A DNA stretch of 54,743 bases from Chloroflexota bacterium (lineage in GTDB: Bacteria > Chloroflexota > FW602-bin22 > JACPRP01). This document shows, in pieces, positions 40,405-48,123 of the stretch; position 1 is the stretch's first letter, and each line of letters begins with the position of its first letter. The DNA lies in assembly GCA_016210495.1 (NCBI GenBank), contig JACQUC010000136.1, positions 1 to 54,743 of the forward strand, in the 5' to 3' direction. The position numbers were made by a program, and so were the translations under genes. Below the pieces are notes generated by a model that was not told where the DNA came from, made no database searches, and saw nothing but the letters and a program-made list of their open reading frames with translations.

Positions 40405-41685
40405 TCACTTGGCGGGGATCAACTTGCCGTCCTTGATCTCCACCATTGTCACAGCGCGCTTGTCAAGGCCGTTGTGATCGGTCGGCGAGAAGTTGAAGAC
40501 ACCCGTGATACCGACGAAATCCTTCGTGCCCTCGATCGCATCGCGAAGCTTAGCGACATCAGGGCCCGACTTCTCAAGCGCCTTGGCCACGATCCAGAAA
40601 GAATCCCAGGCGTGCCCACCGAAGGTGCTTAGGGTATCGGCCCCAGATTTGGCTGTGTAGTTCCTGGTATACTCCACGAGCACTTTCTTCTGCGGATCGC
40701 TGTTAGGTAGCCCCTCCGCAACAGGCAGCTTACCTACCGGGAAGATCACACCGTTGGCGGCTGGGCCAGCCAGGTCGATGAACTGCTTGTTGCCGATGCC
40801 GTAACTCTGGAAGACCTGTTGCTTCACGCCCAACTGGGCCACGTTCTTGGAGACGATGGAAGCGGCAGGAGGAATCGCCCAAACGACGATGGCGTCTGGG
40901 TTCGATGCCTCGACGCGTGTCAGTTGAGCCGTCATGTCCGTGTCGGTAGCGCCAAAGGACTCGCTCGCCACTATGGAAAGCACGACCGCTGGCGCCACCT
41001 TCTCAAACTCGGCCTTGCCACTTTCGCCAAAAGCGTCGGAGACGCTCAGCCATCCGATCTTGAAGTGGCCCTTGACCTTGAGATAGTCCGCCAGAACTTG
41101 GATGATAAGAGAATCGCTTTGTGTCGTCTTGAAGATCCATCGTTTCAAAGGGTCGACGATCCTGACGCTGGTGGCGGCAGACACGAGCGGAATTCGAGCC
41201 GTTTCGATGGTGTCGGCTATGGCAAGGCTCTCACCACTCTGCGTGGGGCCGATGATCGCTAGAACCTTCTCCTCTTCGATTAGCTTCTTCGTAGCCAGCA
41301 CAGTCTTGGTCTCGTCGCTTTGCGTATCGGCAATAACCACTTTGATTGGCGTGCCGTTGATGCCGCCCTTGACGTTGACCTCTTGCTCGAGCATCCGTAT
41401 GGTGTTGCGCGCGGGAATTCCGAACTCTGAAGCCGGTCCGGTGATGGCAAAAACGGCTCCGATCTTGAGTAGCTCCTTGGGCACCCCTGGCGCAGTGGCC
41501 GGCTTCGCAGAGGTAGCAGCCGACTTCGCAGGGGTAGCAGCCGGTGGAGTTGACTCGTAAGGAGTAGGTGTAGCAGAAGGCACGTCGGCGCACGATGCCA
41601 CGGCAAGTGACACGAGCGCAAGGACCGCCAGCATACCGGTCGCGAATCGAATCCGGCTTATTTTGAGATTCCTCCTTGTGCACAC
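40405..41685 (-). CDS. LivK-type ABC transporter substrate-binding lipoprotein
   Basis: Up to 426 residues. The signal peptide ends in the lipobox LAVASC, then a Pro/Thr/Ala linker, then a type 1 binding fold (LLKIGAVFAITGPASEFGIPARNTIRMLEQEVN, VLAIIGPTQSGESLAIADTIE, FGATDTDMTAQLTRVEASNPDAIVVW, in pieces). The family binds branched-chain amino acids, aromatic acids and amides. The start is unclear. A GTG at 41685 has no ribosome site, while GGAGG (41675-41671) points to an ATA at 41661, 9 bases away. LivF is at 44404; LivG, LivH and LivM are absent from the window. Confidence 0.9.
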   Translation of the reverse strand: MCTRRNLKISRIRFATGMLAVLALVSLAVASCADVPSATPTPYESTPPAATPAKSAATSAKPATAPGVPKELLKIGAVFAITGPASEFGIPARNTIRMLEQEVNVKGGINGTPIKVVIADTQSDETKTVLATKKLIEEEKVLAIIGPTQSGESLAIADTIETARIPLVSAATSVRIVDPLKRWIFKTTQSDSLIIQVLADYLKVKGHFKIGWLSVSDAFGESGKAEFEKVAPAVVLSIVASESFGATDTDMTAQLTRVEASNPDAIVVWAIPPAASIVSKNVAQLGVKQQVFQSYGIGNKQFIDLAGPAANGVIFPVGKLPVAEGLPNSDPQKKVLVEYTRNYTAKSGADTLSTFGGHAWDSFWIVAKALEKSGPDVAKLRDAIEGTKDFVGITGVFNFSPTDHNGLDKRAVTMVEIKDGKLIPAK

Positions 41686-41875
41686 TCATACGCGAGACTA
41701 CGAAGATGGCTACAAGCGGCATCAATGTACGCTCGCCACATCGAATCCGGTTATAGCCGTTTGCCGAAGATCACTGCGGGTCTCGACGGCAGTTCCGTCG
41801 TGCAATCCTATGTGCCCACAGACGTAGAAATTCTCAAGCCCCCAGCAACCGCAAACCCCCGAATTGAGTGGCACC

Positions 41876-41904
41876 ATTATATTTCTGCGGCAAGCATATG
41901 TCAA
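41876..41904 (-). promoter_or_regulatory. Consensus promoter of the livK-type gene
   Basis: Minus strand TTGACA (41904-41899), 17-base spacer, TATAAT (41881-41876): a perfect match. The -35 overlaps the iorB stop codon. The leader would be about 200 bases and contains a GACGG-AACTG-CCGTC hairpin. The flank AAATATAATGGT is shared with the hbd promoter. Confidence 0.8.
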
Positions 41905-42500
41905 ATGACCTTCGGGGCCTCGGCCAGTGACCTCCCTGCCTCGAGCGCTTCGATGTTCAATTGCACGAATCTCGCTGGTACGCGGCGCCTGACGACCTCC
42001 TCCCAGTCGGCTCGATCGACGTCCAAAAAGGCCGATAGATAGCCCAGCAGGACGACGCTGGCCACGGCCTGGTTGCCAAGACGCCTGGCGATTCCCAAGC
42101 CGTCCACGAAATGAATTCTCTCGGTGCGCTGGAGATAGATACCCCTGATTTCCCTGTCGGTGGGGTACCTGGCCTGGCCGGAGCTGACCACGAGTGGTGC
42201 TACACGCTGGGTATTTATGACGGCCAGACCGTTTGGCGCAACGTAATCTGCCCAGCGGGCGGCCTCGAGGCTTTCCAGAGCGACGAGGTAATTTACCTCG
42301 CCCCTGGCGCAAAGGGGAGAGTATACCTTGTCGGCCCACCGAACGTGGCTTTCGACGCTGCCGCCACGTTGAGACATGCCATGGATTTCCGATTTCTTGA
42401 CATCGCAGCCTAATCTCAGGCCAACTTCCGCGACGACGTCACTGGCCAGAATCGTTCCCTGGCCGCCCACACCCACTATAAGAAAGTTCGCTGTCTTCAT
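41901..42500 (-). CDS. iorB: Indolepyruvate ferredoxin oxidoreductase beta subunit
   Basis: 199 residues from the ATG at 42500 (AAGGAG 8 bases upstream). The N-terminus NFLIVGVGGQGTILASDVVAE is the gamma-domain motif of 2-oxoacid:ferredoxin oxidoreductases, and KKSEIHGMSQRGGSVESHVRW is characteristic of IorB. With IorA it converts aryl pyruvates to arylacetyl-CoA, CO2 and reduced ferredoxin. It directly follows iorA. Confidence 0.95.
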   Translation of the reverse strand: MKTANFLIVGVGGQGTILASDVVAEVGLRLGCDVKKSEIHGMSQRGGSVESHVRWADKVYSPLCARGEVNYLVALESLEAARWADYVAPNGLAVINTQRVAPLVVSSGQARYPTDREIRGIYLQRTERIHFVDGLGIARRLGNQAVASVVLLGYLSAFLDVDRADWEEVVRRRVPARFVQLNIEALEAGRSLAEAPKVI

Positions 42501-42518
42501 CGGCAGATTCTCCTTCAT

Positions 42519-44276
42519 CTACGGCCGCGAAGGAACTGCGAGGGCCTTGCGAGCACACGTTTGCACACAAAGAGCGCAGCCAATGCACTGCAGATCGTCT
42601 ATTTCGACTTTGCCTGATGGTAGCTTGATGACGCCTGGACAGCCGACCCTTAGGCAGAGGTCACATCCGTTGCACCGTTCGAGATTTACAACTGGAATGG
42701 GATGCTTTTCACGGGATTTCAGCACGCAGGAGCCGGTAGTGACGATGACCGCGGGCTTATCCGTGGCCAAGCCGGCACGGATGGCGGCCTCGACCTCCTT
42801 CAGGTCCCAGGGATCGACCACGCGCACGTCCTCGACCCCGAGGGCCCGGACGAGCGCCGGGATGTTGATGGCCACGGTATCGTTCCCCAACAAGGTCTTT
42901 CCCGTGCCGGCATGCTCCTGATGGCCCGTCATAGCTGTGGTGCGGTTATCCAGGATGATCGTTACGCTGGTGCCTTTGTTGTACACTACGTTCATCAGTG
43001 GGGCGATGCCGGAATGCAAGAAAGTAGAATCGCCGATGACAGCGACGGATCGCTCCACTATTCCGGCCTTGTCGACGCCGTGGACGTTGCCGATGCTGGC
43101 ACCCATACAACCGGTAGTATCCACGGCGGACAAAGGAGGTACGACACCCAGGGTGTAGCAGCCGATATCACCGTTTACGACTGCCTTTAGCTTGTTCAAG
43201 ACGTAAAAGACGCCCCGGTGGCGACAGCCCACGCAAAGAATCGGCGGACGCGCGGGAAGGGGAGGAGATTCGATTGGCCGCACGGGCGCCTCGGCGACGA
43301 GCAGGCCAGCCTTTCGCGCCCCTTCACGGACAGCTTCTGGGCTGAACTCGCCGACCGATGGGAAGAACTTCTTCCCTTCTACCTCTATGCCGAGGAGTCT
43401 TATCTGCTCTTCCCAAAAGGGATCCAGATCCTCGACGACGAGCACGCGCTCCACGTGCGAGCAGAACTCCCTCACCTTCCGCTCGGGCAATGGGTAGCTC
43501 ATTCCCAACTTCAGGAACGAAGCATAAGGGAAAACCTCGCGCGCATATTGATAGGAAATCCCTCCGCTGACGATGCCCAGCGCCGAGTCCCCCCACTCCA
43601 CACGGTTACCGACAAAAGTTTCGGCATACTCGGCCAGACTCTGGAGCCTGGCCTCGACCAGCGGATGCCTTTGGCGTGCAAACGCGGGCACCATAACATA
43701 CTTGGCCGGATTTCGCTTGAATGATTGCTTATCGGCCGAGCCGATGGCTCCGTGCCTGTCATCGACGTCCACCACAGTCAGAGTGTGCGCAATCCTGGTG
43801 CTCGTTCGTAGCAGTACAGGCGTGTCGAACTCCTCGGAGATTGCCAGGGCCAAGCCGACGAAATCCCTGCACTCGGAACTGTCGGATGGCTCCAACATAG
43901 GCACTTTGGCGAACTTGGCGTAGTTGCGGTTATCCTGTTCGTTCTGCGAGCTGTGCATGCCGGGATCGTCGGCCGTGACGATTACGAGTCCGGCTGCCAT
44001 TCCCGTGTAGGCCACATAAAATAGCGCATCGGAGGCGACGTTGAGGCCCACGTGCTTCATCGCCGCCAGCGCCCTTTTGCCAGCGTAGGCTGCTCCGATG
44101 GCGACGTCCAGCGCAACCTTCTCATTGGGCGCCCACTCGGCGCAGACGCCCTCGTACCGTACAAGGTTCTCGAGGATCTCGGTGCTAGGAGTGCCGGGAT
44201 AGGCGCTGGCCACCTTTACGCCGCCTTCGTAGGCCCCCAAAGCTATGGCTTCATTACCAGAAAGAAGTTTCCTCAC
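42519..44276 (-). CDS. iorA: Indolepyruvate ferredoxin oxidoreductase alpha subunit
   Basis: 585 residues, normal for IorA. The N-terminal pyrimidine-domain starts LLSGNEAIALGAYEGGVKVASAYPGTPSTEI in pieces. The thiamine diphosphate site is VIGDSTFLHSGIAPL with VTIILDN. The C-terminal ferredoxin domain has CNGCDLCLRVGCP and CIGCALCVQTCA for two [4Fe-4S] clusters. The enzyme oxidatively decarboxylates indolepyruvate, phenylpyruvate and similar oxo acids, used in anaerobic aromatic amino acid breakdown or, in reverse, synthesis. iorB follows with its first ATG next to the stop. Confidence 0.96.
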   Translation of the reverse strand: MRKLLSGNEAIALGAYEGGVKVASAYPGTPSTEILENLVRYEGVCAEWAPNEKVALDVAIGAAYAGKRALAAMKHVGLNVASDALFYVAYTGMAAGLVIVTADDPGMHSSQNEQDNRNYAKFAKVPMLEPSDSSECRDFVGLALAISEEFDTPVLLRTSTRIAHTLTVVDVDDRHGAIGSADKQSFKRNPAKYVMVPAFARQRHPLVEARLQSLAEYAETFVGNRVEWGDSALGIVSGGISYQYAREVFPYASFLKLGMSYPLPERKVREFCSHVERVLVVEDLDPFWEEQIRLLGIEVEGKKFFPSVGEFSPEAVREGARKAGLLVAEAPVRPIESPPLPARPPILCVGCRHRGVFYVLNKLKAVVNGDIGCYTLGVVPPLSAVDTTGCMGASIGNVHGVDKAGIVERSVAVIGDSTFLHSGIAPLMNVVYNKGTSVTIILDNRTTAMTGHQEHAGTGKTLLGNDTVAINIPALVRALGVEDVRVVDPWDLKEVEAAIRAGLATDKPAVIVTTGSCVLKSREKHPIPVVNLERCNGCDLCLRVGCPGVIKLPSGKVEIDDLQCIGCALCVQTCARKALAVPSRP

Positions 44277-44323
44277 TCGTCAAAACCCTCTTGATCTCAG
44301 ACTGACGGCCAAGCTAGTATTCG

Positions 44324-44392
44324 GTGCGAAATGGCGGTGGTGCCCAGCCCCACCCCGGGCGGACAGGGACGTCCGCCCCTACGCGTTTGCAC
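44324..44392. repeat. Dispersed repeat bounded by GTGCGAA/TTTGCAC
   Basis: It shares GCCCCACCCCGGGCGGACAG (44347-44366) with the copy at 29949-29968. The hairpin GGGCGGAC (44358-44365) with GTCCGCCC (44371-44378) is followed by CTACG. It lies between livF and iorA. Confidence 0.65.
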
Positions 44393-44403
44393 CAGCAAAT
44401 AGG

Positions 44404-45132
44404 CTAAGCGTGGTGGTAGCCTCGGCCCAGGTACGCCGAGCGAACCTTCTCGTTCGCGATCAACTCGGCGGCAGTTCCGTCGAGCACGATCTTGCCGGTC
44501 TCCATGAGATAGCCGCGGTCGGCGATCTTGAGCGCAGCACGCGCATTCTGCTCGACGAGCAGGATGGTCGTGCCGAGCGTCCTCAGCTCGGCCACGACGC
44601 GCATGATCTCATTGGCTAGCAGGGGTGCTAGGCCGAGAGACGGCTCGTCAAGCAAGAGTAGCTTGGGCCTGGACATGAGCCCGCGGCCAACGGCAAGCAT
44701 CTGCTGTTCGCCACCTGGGAGGGTTCCGGCGATCTGTTTCCGACCCTCCTTAAGCCTCGGGAAAACATTAAACACGGTGTCCAGATCTCGGTCGATGGCC
44801 GTCTTTCGCTCCCTCCGGAAGCGGTGGTACGCCCCCAGTAGGAGGTTATCCAGCACGGAAAGCTCACCGAATATCTGGCGTTGTTCCGGCACGTGGCTGA
44901 TGCCTAGCCGCACCACCAGCTCGGGCGCAAATTTGGTAATGCGATGACCGCAAAACGCCACCTCGCCCTTCCGCGCCGGGTGTGTTCCACAAATAGTATT
45001 GAGCAAAGTTGTCTTTCCGGCGCCATTCGCCCCGACGAGGGCCACGATCTCGCCGGCGTCAACCCGCAGCGACACGCCCCGCAGGGCCTGGATCTCCCCA
45101 TAAAAAGTAGTGACCCCCACCACCTCTAGCAT
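44404..45132 (-). CDS. livF: Branched-chain amino acid-type ABC transporter ATP-binding protein LivF
   Basis: 242 residues from the ATG at 45132. Walker A is GANGAGKTT, the signature LPGGEQQMLAVGRGL, Walker B LLLLDEPSLGLAPL, and the H-loop region TILLVEQNARAALKIADRGYLMETG lacks the usual His, as is common in LivF. It should energise uptake with LivG, LivH and LivM, none of which is in the window, and possibly the LivK-type protein at 40405. Confidence 0.93.
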   Translation of the reverse strand: MLEVVGVTTFYGEIQALRGVSLRVDAGEIVALVGANGAGKTTLLNTICGTHPARKGEVAFCGHRITKFAPELVVRLGISHVPEQRQIFGELSVLDNLLLGAYHRFRRERKTAIDRDLDTVFNVFPRLKEGRKQIAGTLPGGEQQMLAVGRGLMSRPKLLLLDEPSLGLAPLLANEIMRVVAELRTLGTTILLVEQNARAALKIADRGYLMETGKIVLDGTAAELIANEKVRSAYLGRGYHHA

Positions 45133-45213
45133 CACACCCCCCCCGAACCAATCAGTCGGTCTGCTCCCCACGGTAGACAGCTATCCCCTTATACGGAGCA
45201 CTCCTAAAACGAC

Positions 45214-46080
45214 CTACTTTGGCGTGCCGCTGGAGTAGTCGTAGAATCCCTTGCCTGACTTCCGACCTAGGAACCCGGCAGCAACCATCCGCTTCATCAG
45301 CGTCGGCACGGCGTAGCGGGGATCCTTGAACTCCTCGAAGAAAATGTTGGCGATATAGTACGTCGTATCCAGACCGACAAGGTCCAGCAGGGTCAGCGGG
45401 CCCATCGGATAGCCGCACCCCAGCACCATCGCCGTATCGATGTCCTCGCGCGAGGCCAGACCGGTTTCGTACGCGCGCACCGCCTCGAGGAGGTAGGGTA
45501 CCAGCAGGAGGTTGACGACGAAGCCCGGTGTGTCTTTGGCCACTATGGGCTTCTTGCCAAGCGTAACGGAAAATGCCTTCACTTCCTCGACTACTTCGTC
45601 GGTTGAGCAGATGGTCTTCACCACTTCCACCAATTTCATCAATGGGACGGGGTTGAAGAAGTGCAGTCCCACGAATCTATCCATTCGCTTGGTAGCCGCA
45701 GCCATCTCGATGATGGTGAGCGACGAGGTGTTACTGGCAAAAATAGTCTGCGGAGGGCAAATGGTATCCAACTGACCATAGAGCTTGCGCTTTTCCGTCA
45801 TGTTCTCGATGATGGCCTCGACGACCAGATCACGATCGGCAAAATCCTGGAGCGCTACGGTCGGATGGATGCGGGACAGAATCTGATCTACCTGTTCCTG
45901 CGCCATCTTGCCACGCTTGACGCCGTCGGCCAGGAAGTCCCTGAGCCTGCTCATACCCCTGTTAAGCAGCTCCTCGTTAACTTCCGCGACCAAAGTATCG
46001 TAACCTGCCGCGGCACATACCTGGGCTATGCCGGAGCCCATCAGGCCGCAGCCAACCACCCCCACCTTCTGAATCGTCAT
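45214..46080 (-). CDS. 3-hydroxyacyl-CoA (3-hydroxybutyryl-CoA) dehydrogenase
   Basis: 288 residues, the single-domain-pair HbdH/PaaH size. The NAD motif is VGVVGCGLMGSGIAQVCAAAG. The catalytic His is in FVGLHFFNPVPLMKLVEVV, with Glu in the same segment, and Asn/Ser in ASNTSSL. The C-terminal domain has DTPGFVVNLLLVPYLLEAVR and GPLTLLDLVGLDTTYYI. It oxidises (S)-3-hydroxyacyl-CoA to 3-oxoacyl-CoA. GGAGG lies before the ATG. A consensus promoter lies at 46322-46294 with a long structured leader. Confidence 0.95.
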   Translation of the reverse strand: MTIQKVGVVGCGLMGSGIAQVCAAAGYDTLVAEVNEELLNRGMSRLRDFLADGVKRGKMAQEQVDQILSRIHPTVALQDFADRDLVVEAIIENMTEKRKLYGQLDTICPPQTIFASNTSSLTIIEMAAATKRMDRFVGLHFFNPVPLMKLVEVVKTICSTDEVVEEVKAFSVTLGKKPIVAKDTPGFVVNLLLVPYLLEAVRAYETGLASREDIDTAMVLGCGYPMGPLTLLDLVGLDTTYYIANIFFEEFKDPRYAVPTLMKRMVAAGFLGRKSGKGFYDYSSGTPK

Positions 46081-46143
46081 GTCTACTTGCCTCCTTGAGT
46101 AGTTTGAAAACTGGTTTTGTCGGCAATGGTGCCAGAGACAAAC

Positions 46144-46182
46144 CTAGGAGTGTGAAGGCCCTGGTGGCCTTCACACTCCTAG
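46144..46182 (-). other. 17-bp perfect hairpin in the leader of the hydroxyacyl-CoA dehydrogenase gene
   Basis: CTAGGAGTGTGAAGGCC (46144-46160), loop of 5, and its exact complement (46166-46182). On the minus-strand transcript it is followed by GGTTTGTCTC, only weakly T-rich. It could be an attenuator, an mRNA-stability element or the terminator of the phosphatase gene upstream. Confidence 0.55.
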
Positions 46183-46293
46183 AACTTGGTTACTCGCTAA
46201 CTCAGTATTGATTGTTTGCACGGGCCTGAACCCGCCCTTCACGTTTCCTTCGCCGGAAAGAAATCACCGCGCTTCGCCGTCGTGAGCGAGACC

Positions 46294-46322
46294 ATTATAT
46301 TTTGCGCTCGAGCGCGTGTCAA
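46294..46322 (-). promoter_or_regulatory. Perfect consensus promoter with a palindrome in its spacer
   Basis: Minus strand TTGACA (46322-46317), 17-base spacer, TATAAT (46299-46294). The spacer holds the 12-bp perfect palindrome GCGCTCGAGCGC (46304-46315). A repressor bound there would block RNA polymerase, which would suit an otherwise very strong promoter. Confidence 0.8.
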
Positions 46323-46353
46323 CGGTTTGAGGTTGGATTGAGCTAGAGCTGGA

Positions 46354-47118
46354 CTATTGCGCGGACGTTGTGCCCGGTGAAGCGGGGCGATGGCAGCCGG
46401 GAGGATGCTTGGCGGCCCAGCGCTCGAGCCATTCGATTTGCGCCGGAATCAGGTCCACGCCGCCGCGGTAGACACGAGCTTCGGCGATGGCCTCCTCCAT
46501 AGTCCAGCCGTCGACGGCGTACCGTAGCAAAGCAGCCATAGTGCCGGTGCGGCCGAGCCCAACTTTGCAATGTATCAGCACCGGCCAGTTGCGAGAATCC
46601 GTCATGAAATCCAGAAAGCGGAGGGCCTGCTCATCGGTCGGGTCTGTCTCGTCCTCTATGCTGAGCCACAAATAGTTCTTGAAGCCTAGCTCCAGCACGT
46701 GGTTAGATTGGTCTCCTGTTCCCCGCCGCAGGCTGACGATGCTCCTGAATCCCTCTTTGATGAGCCAGGAGTAGCCCTCGGCAGTGGGCTGTGCAGATCG
46801 GGAGGCGATGCCGTCCGCGATGACGCCGAAGTTGGCAAGTGGGGCATCCGAAGCGGGGCCGGAGAAGGGTGACGACACCCAAGGCGCCACCGCGCTGGTG
46901 TGCGAGCCGACGGACGCGCCTTCCGCCTCACCCGAAGGCGCATCTGTTCCCAGGTAGCCGCCTTCCAGGCCTCGGGGGCTTGCCGCAGGGGAGCCCGCGA
47001 CCATGGGTTCCTCCGCGCGGCCGGTGAACGGCGTCGAGATGGGTGGATCGATCACGCCCACCATAGGATAAGCCAACACAAGAACGGACGCCAGAACGAA
47101 TGCCTTTACGTGAGCCAA
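46354..47118 (-). CDS. Secreted dual-specificity/tyrosine phosphatase-like protein
   Basis: 254 residues. An N-terminal hydrophobic segment (FVLASVLVLAYPMVGVI) reads as a signal peptide or anchor. About 75 Ser/Gly/Pro-rich residues follow, then a compact phosphatase domain with the P-loop HCKVGLGRTG (C-x5-R) and an upstream Asp-rich loop LSIEDETDPTDEQ that may supply the general acid. It should hydrolyse phosphate esters outside the membrane or at the cell surface. Substrates are unknown. Confidence 0.85.
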   Translation of the reverse strand: MAHVKAFVLASVLVLAYPMVGVIDPPISTPFTGRAEEPMVAGSPAASPRGLEGGYLGTDAPSGEAEGASVGSHTSAVAPWVSSPFSGPASDAPLANFGVIADGIASRSAQPTAEGYSWLIKEGFRSIVSLRRGTGDQSNHVLELGFKNYLWLSIEDETDPTDEQALRFLDFMTDSRNWPVLIHCKVGLGRTGTMAALLRYAVDGWTMEEAIAEARVYRGGVDLIPAQIEWLERWAAKHPPGCHRPASPGTTSAQ

Positions 47119-47186
47119 ATCTCCTCACTCCTGCCCGGCCTCATCATCGGGCTGGTTTGGAAAGAGCCGTTGTTAAGGGCGTATGC

Positions 47187-47855
47187 TTACACGAGTCTCG
47201 CAAGAGCCTTCCTATCAACGATCACTATTCTGTGGCCCTCCATGCGGATGATGCCCTGCTCCTCGAGTGTTTTCAACGACCTGCCGACCACCTCGCGGGC
47301 AGTCCCGATTAAGGAGGCCATCTCCTGCTGAGTAAGGCGCCTCCTCGGCGCGTCGTGTGCAGAGTCCGCGTGTTCGAGTAGCACCTTTGCCAGCCGACCG
47401 GTCACGTGTCTGAAGGAAAGGTCCTCGACCAGCATCGTCAGGTGTCGAAGTCTGGAGGCGAAGACCTTTAAGACCCGGTTCGCCACGTCCGGGACATCAC
47501 GTATTAAGGCCAGCATCTCGCCCTTGGAAATGGTATAGACCACCGCCTTATCCAGCGCCTCTGCGCTGGCAGGGTTTGGTCCGCCGTCAAAAACCGGGAC
47601 TTCGTTGAAAGATTCTCCGGCCTGCATCACCCGCAAGACCTGTTCTTTGCCATCCGGTGAGGTCTTGAACACCTTGACTCTCCCGGATTCGACGAAGTAC
47701 AGTCCTTCGCAGGGTTCTTTCTCTAGGAAGAGAATCTCACCCTTGTCGTACGAACTAACCAGGACGCGCCGCTGAATGCGGTCCAGTTCGGCGGGCCCAA
47801 GGTCCACGAAATACGGTATCTTCCTGAGAGTTTCGACGGACTTGATGGCAGCCAA
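47187..47855 (-). CDS. Crp/Fnr-family transcription regulator
   Basis: 222 residues from a TTG at 47855 (GGAG 7 bases upstream). The N-terminal cyclic-nucleotide-like sensor domain shows DKGEILFLEKEPCEGLYFVESGRVKVFKTSPDGKEQVL in pieces. There is no N-terminal Cys cluster as in Fnr. The C-terminal HTH is RRRLTQQEMASLIGTAREVVGRSLKTLEEQGII. It is divergent from the crotonase gene. A 16-bp palindrome at 47949-47964 just downstream of its own -10 is a candidate autoregulatory site. Confidence 0.93.
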   Translation of the reverse strand: MAAIKSVETLRKIPYFVDLGPAELDRIQRRVLVSSYDKGEILFLEKEPCEGLYFVESGRVKVFKTSPDGKEQVLRVMQAGESFNEVPVFDGGPNPASAEALDKAVVYTISKGEMLALIRDVPDVANRVLKVFASRLRHLTMLVEDLSFRHVTGRLAKVLLEHADSAHDAPRRRLTQQEMASLIGTAREVVGRSLKTLEEQGIIRMEGHRIVIVDRKALARLV

Positions 47856-47948
47856 TAGATCACTCCGGCGTTGCCTGGGATCGAGCGGCCAATGCGCTAG
47901 CGCTGGATGCGAGTCGGCCTCCGGGACGCAATGCTCGCCTCATTTCTC

Positions 47949-47964
47949 GAAGCTATATAGCTTC
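47949..47964. promoter_or_regulatory. 16-bp perfect palindrome, candidate operator
   Basis: GAAGCTATATAGCTTC lies just downstream of the -10 of the Crp/Fnr gene, over its expected start region. It is unlike the E. coli Crp (TGTGA-N6-TCACA) or Fnr (TTGAT-N4-ATCAA) sites. Confidence 0.55.
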
Positions 47965-47974
47965 ACACTTTGTA

Positions 47975-48004
47975 AGGATAAGGCACGCGCAGTCGTTTTG
48001 TCAA
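47975..48004 (-). promoter_or_regulatory. Promoter of the Crp/Fnr regulator gene
   Basis: Minus strand TTGACA (48004-47999), 18-base spacer, TATCCT (47980-47975). Confidence 0.6.
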
Positions 48005-48045
48005 GGCAAATGGACGGCCGTTCGCTCCGCGAGGCGTAGGAGGTA

Positions 48046-48074
48046 TTGACAGGCTAGCGGTTTCATAATATGAT
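48046..48074 (+). promoter_or_regulatory. Promoter of the crotonase gene
   Basis: TTGACA (48046-48051), 17-base spacer, TATGAT (48069-48074). Start near 48081, about 40 bases before the ATG. It is divergent from the regulator promoter. Confidence 0.7.
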
Positions 48075-48123
48075 CACGCCGAATCTCGAGTCACTCCAAA
48101 TTCAAGGATGAAGGGGAGAAAAT

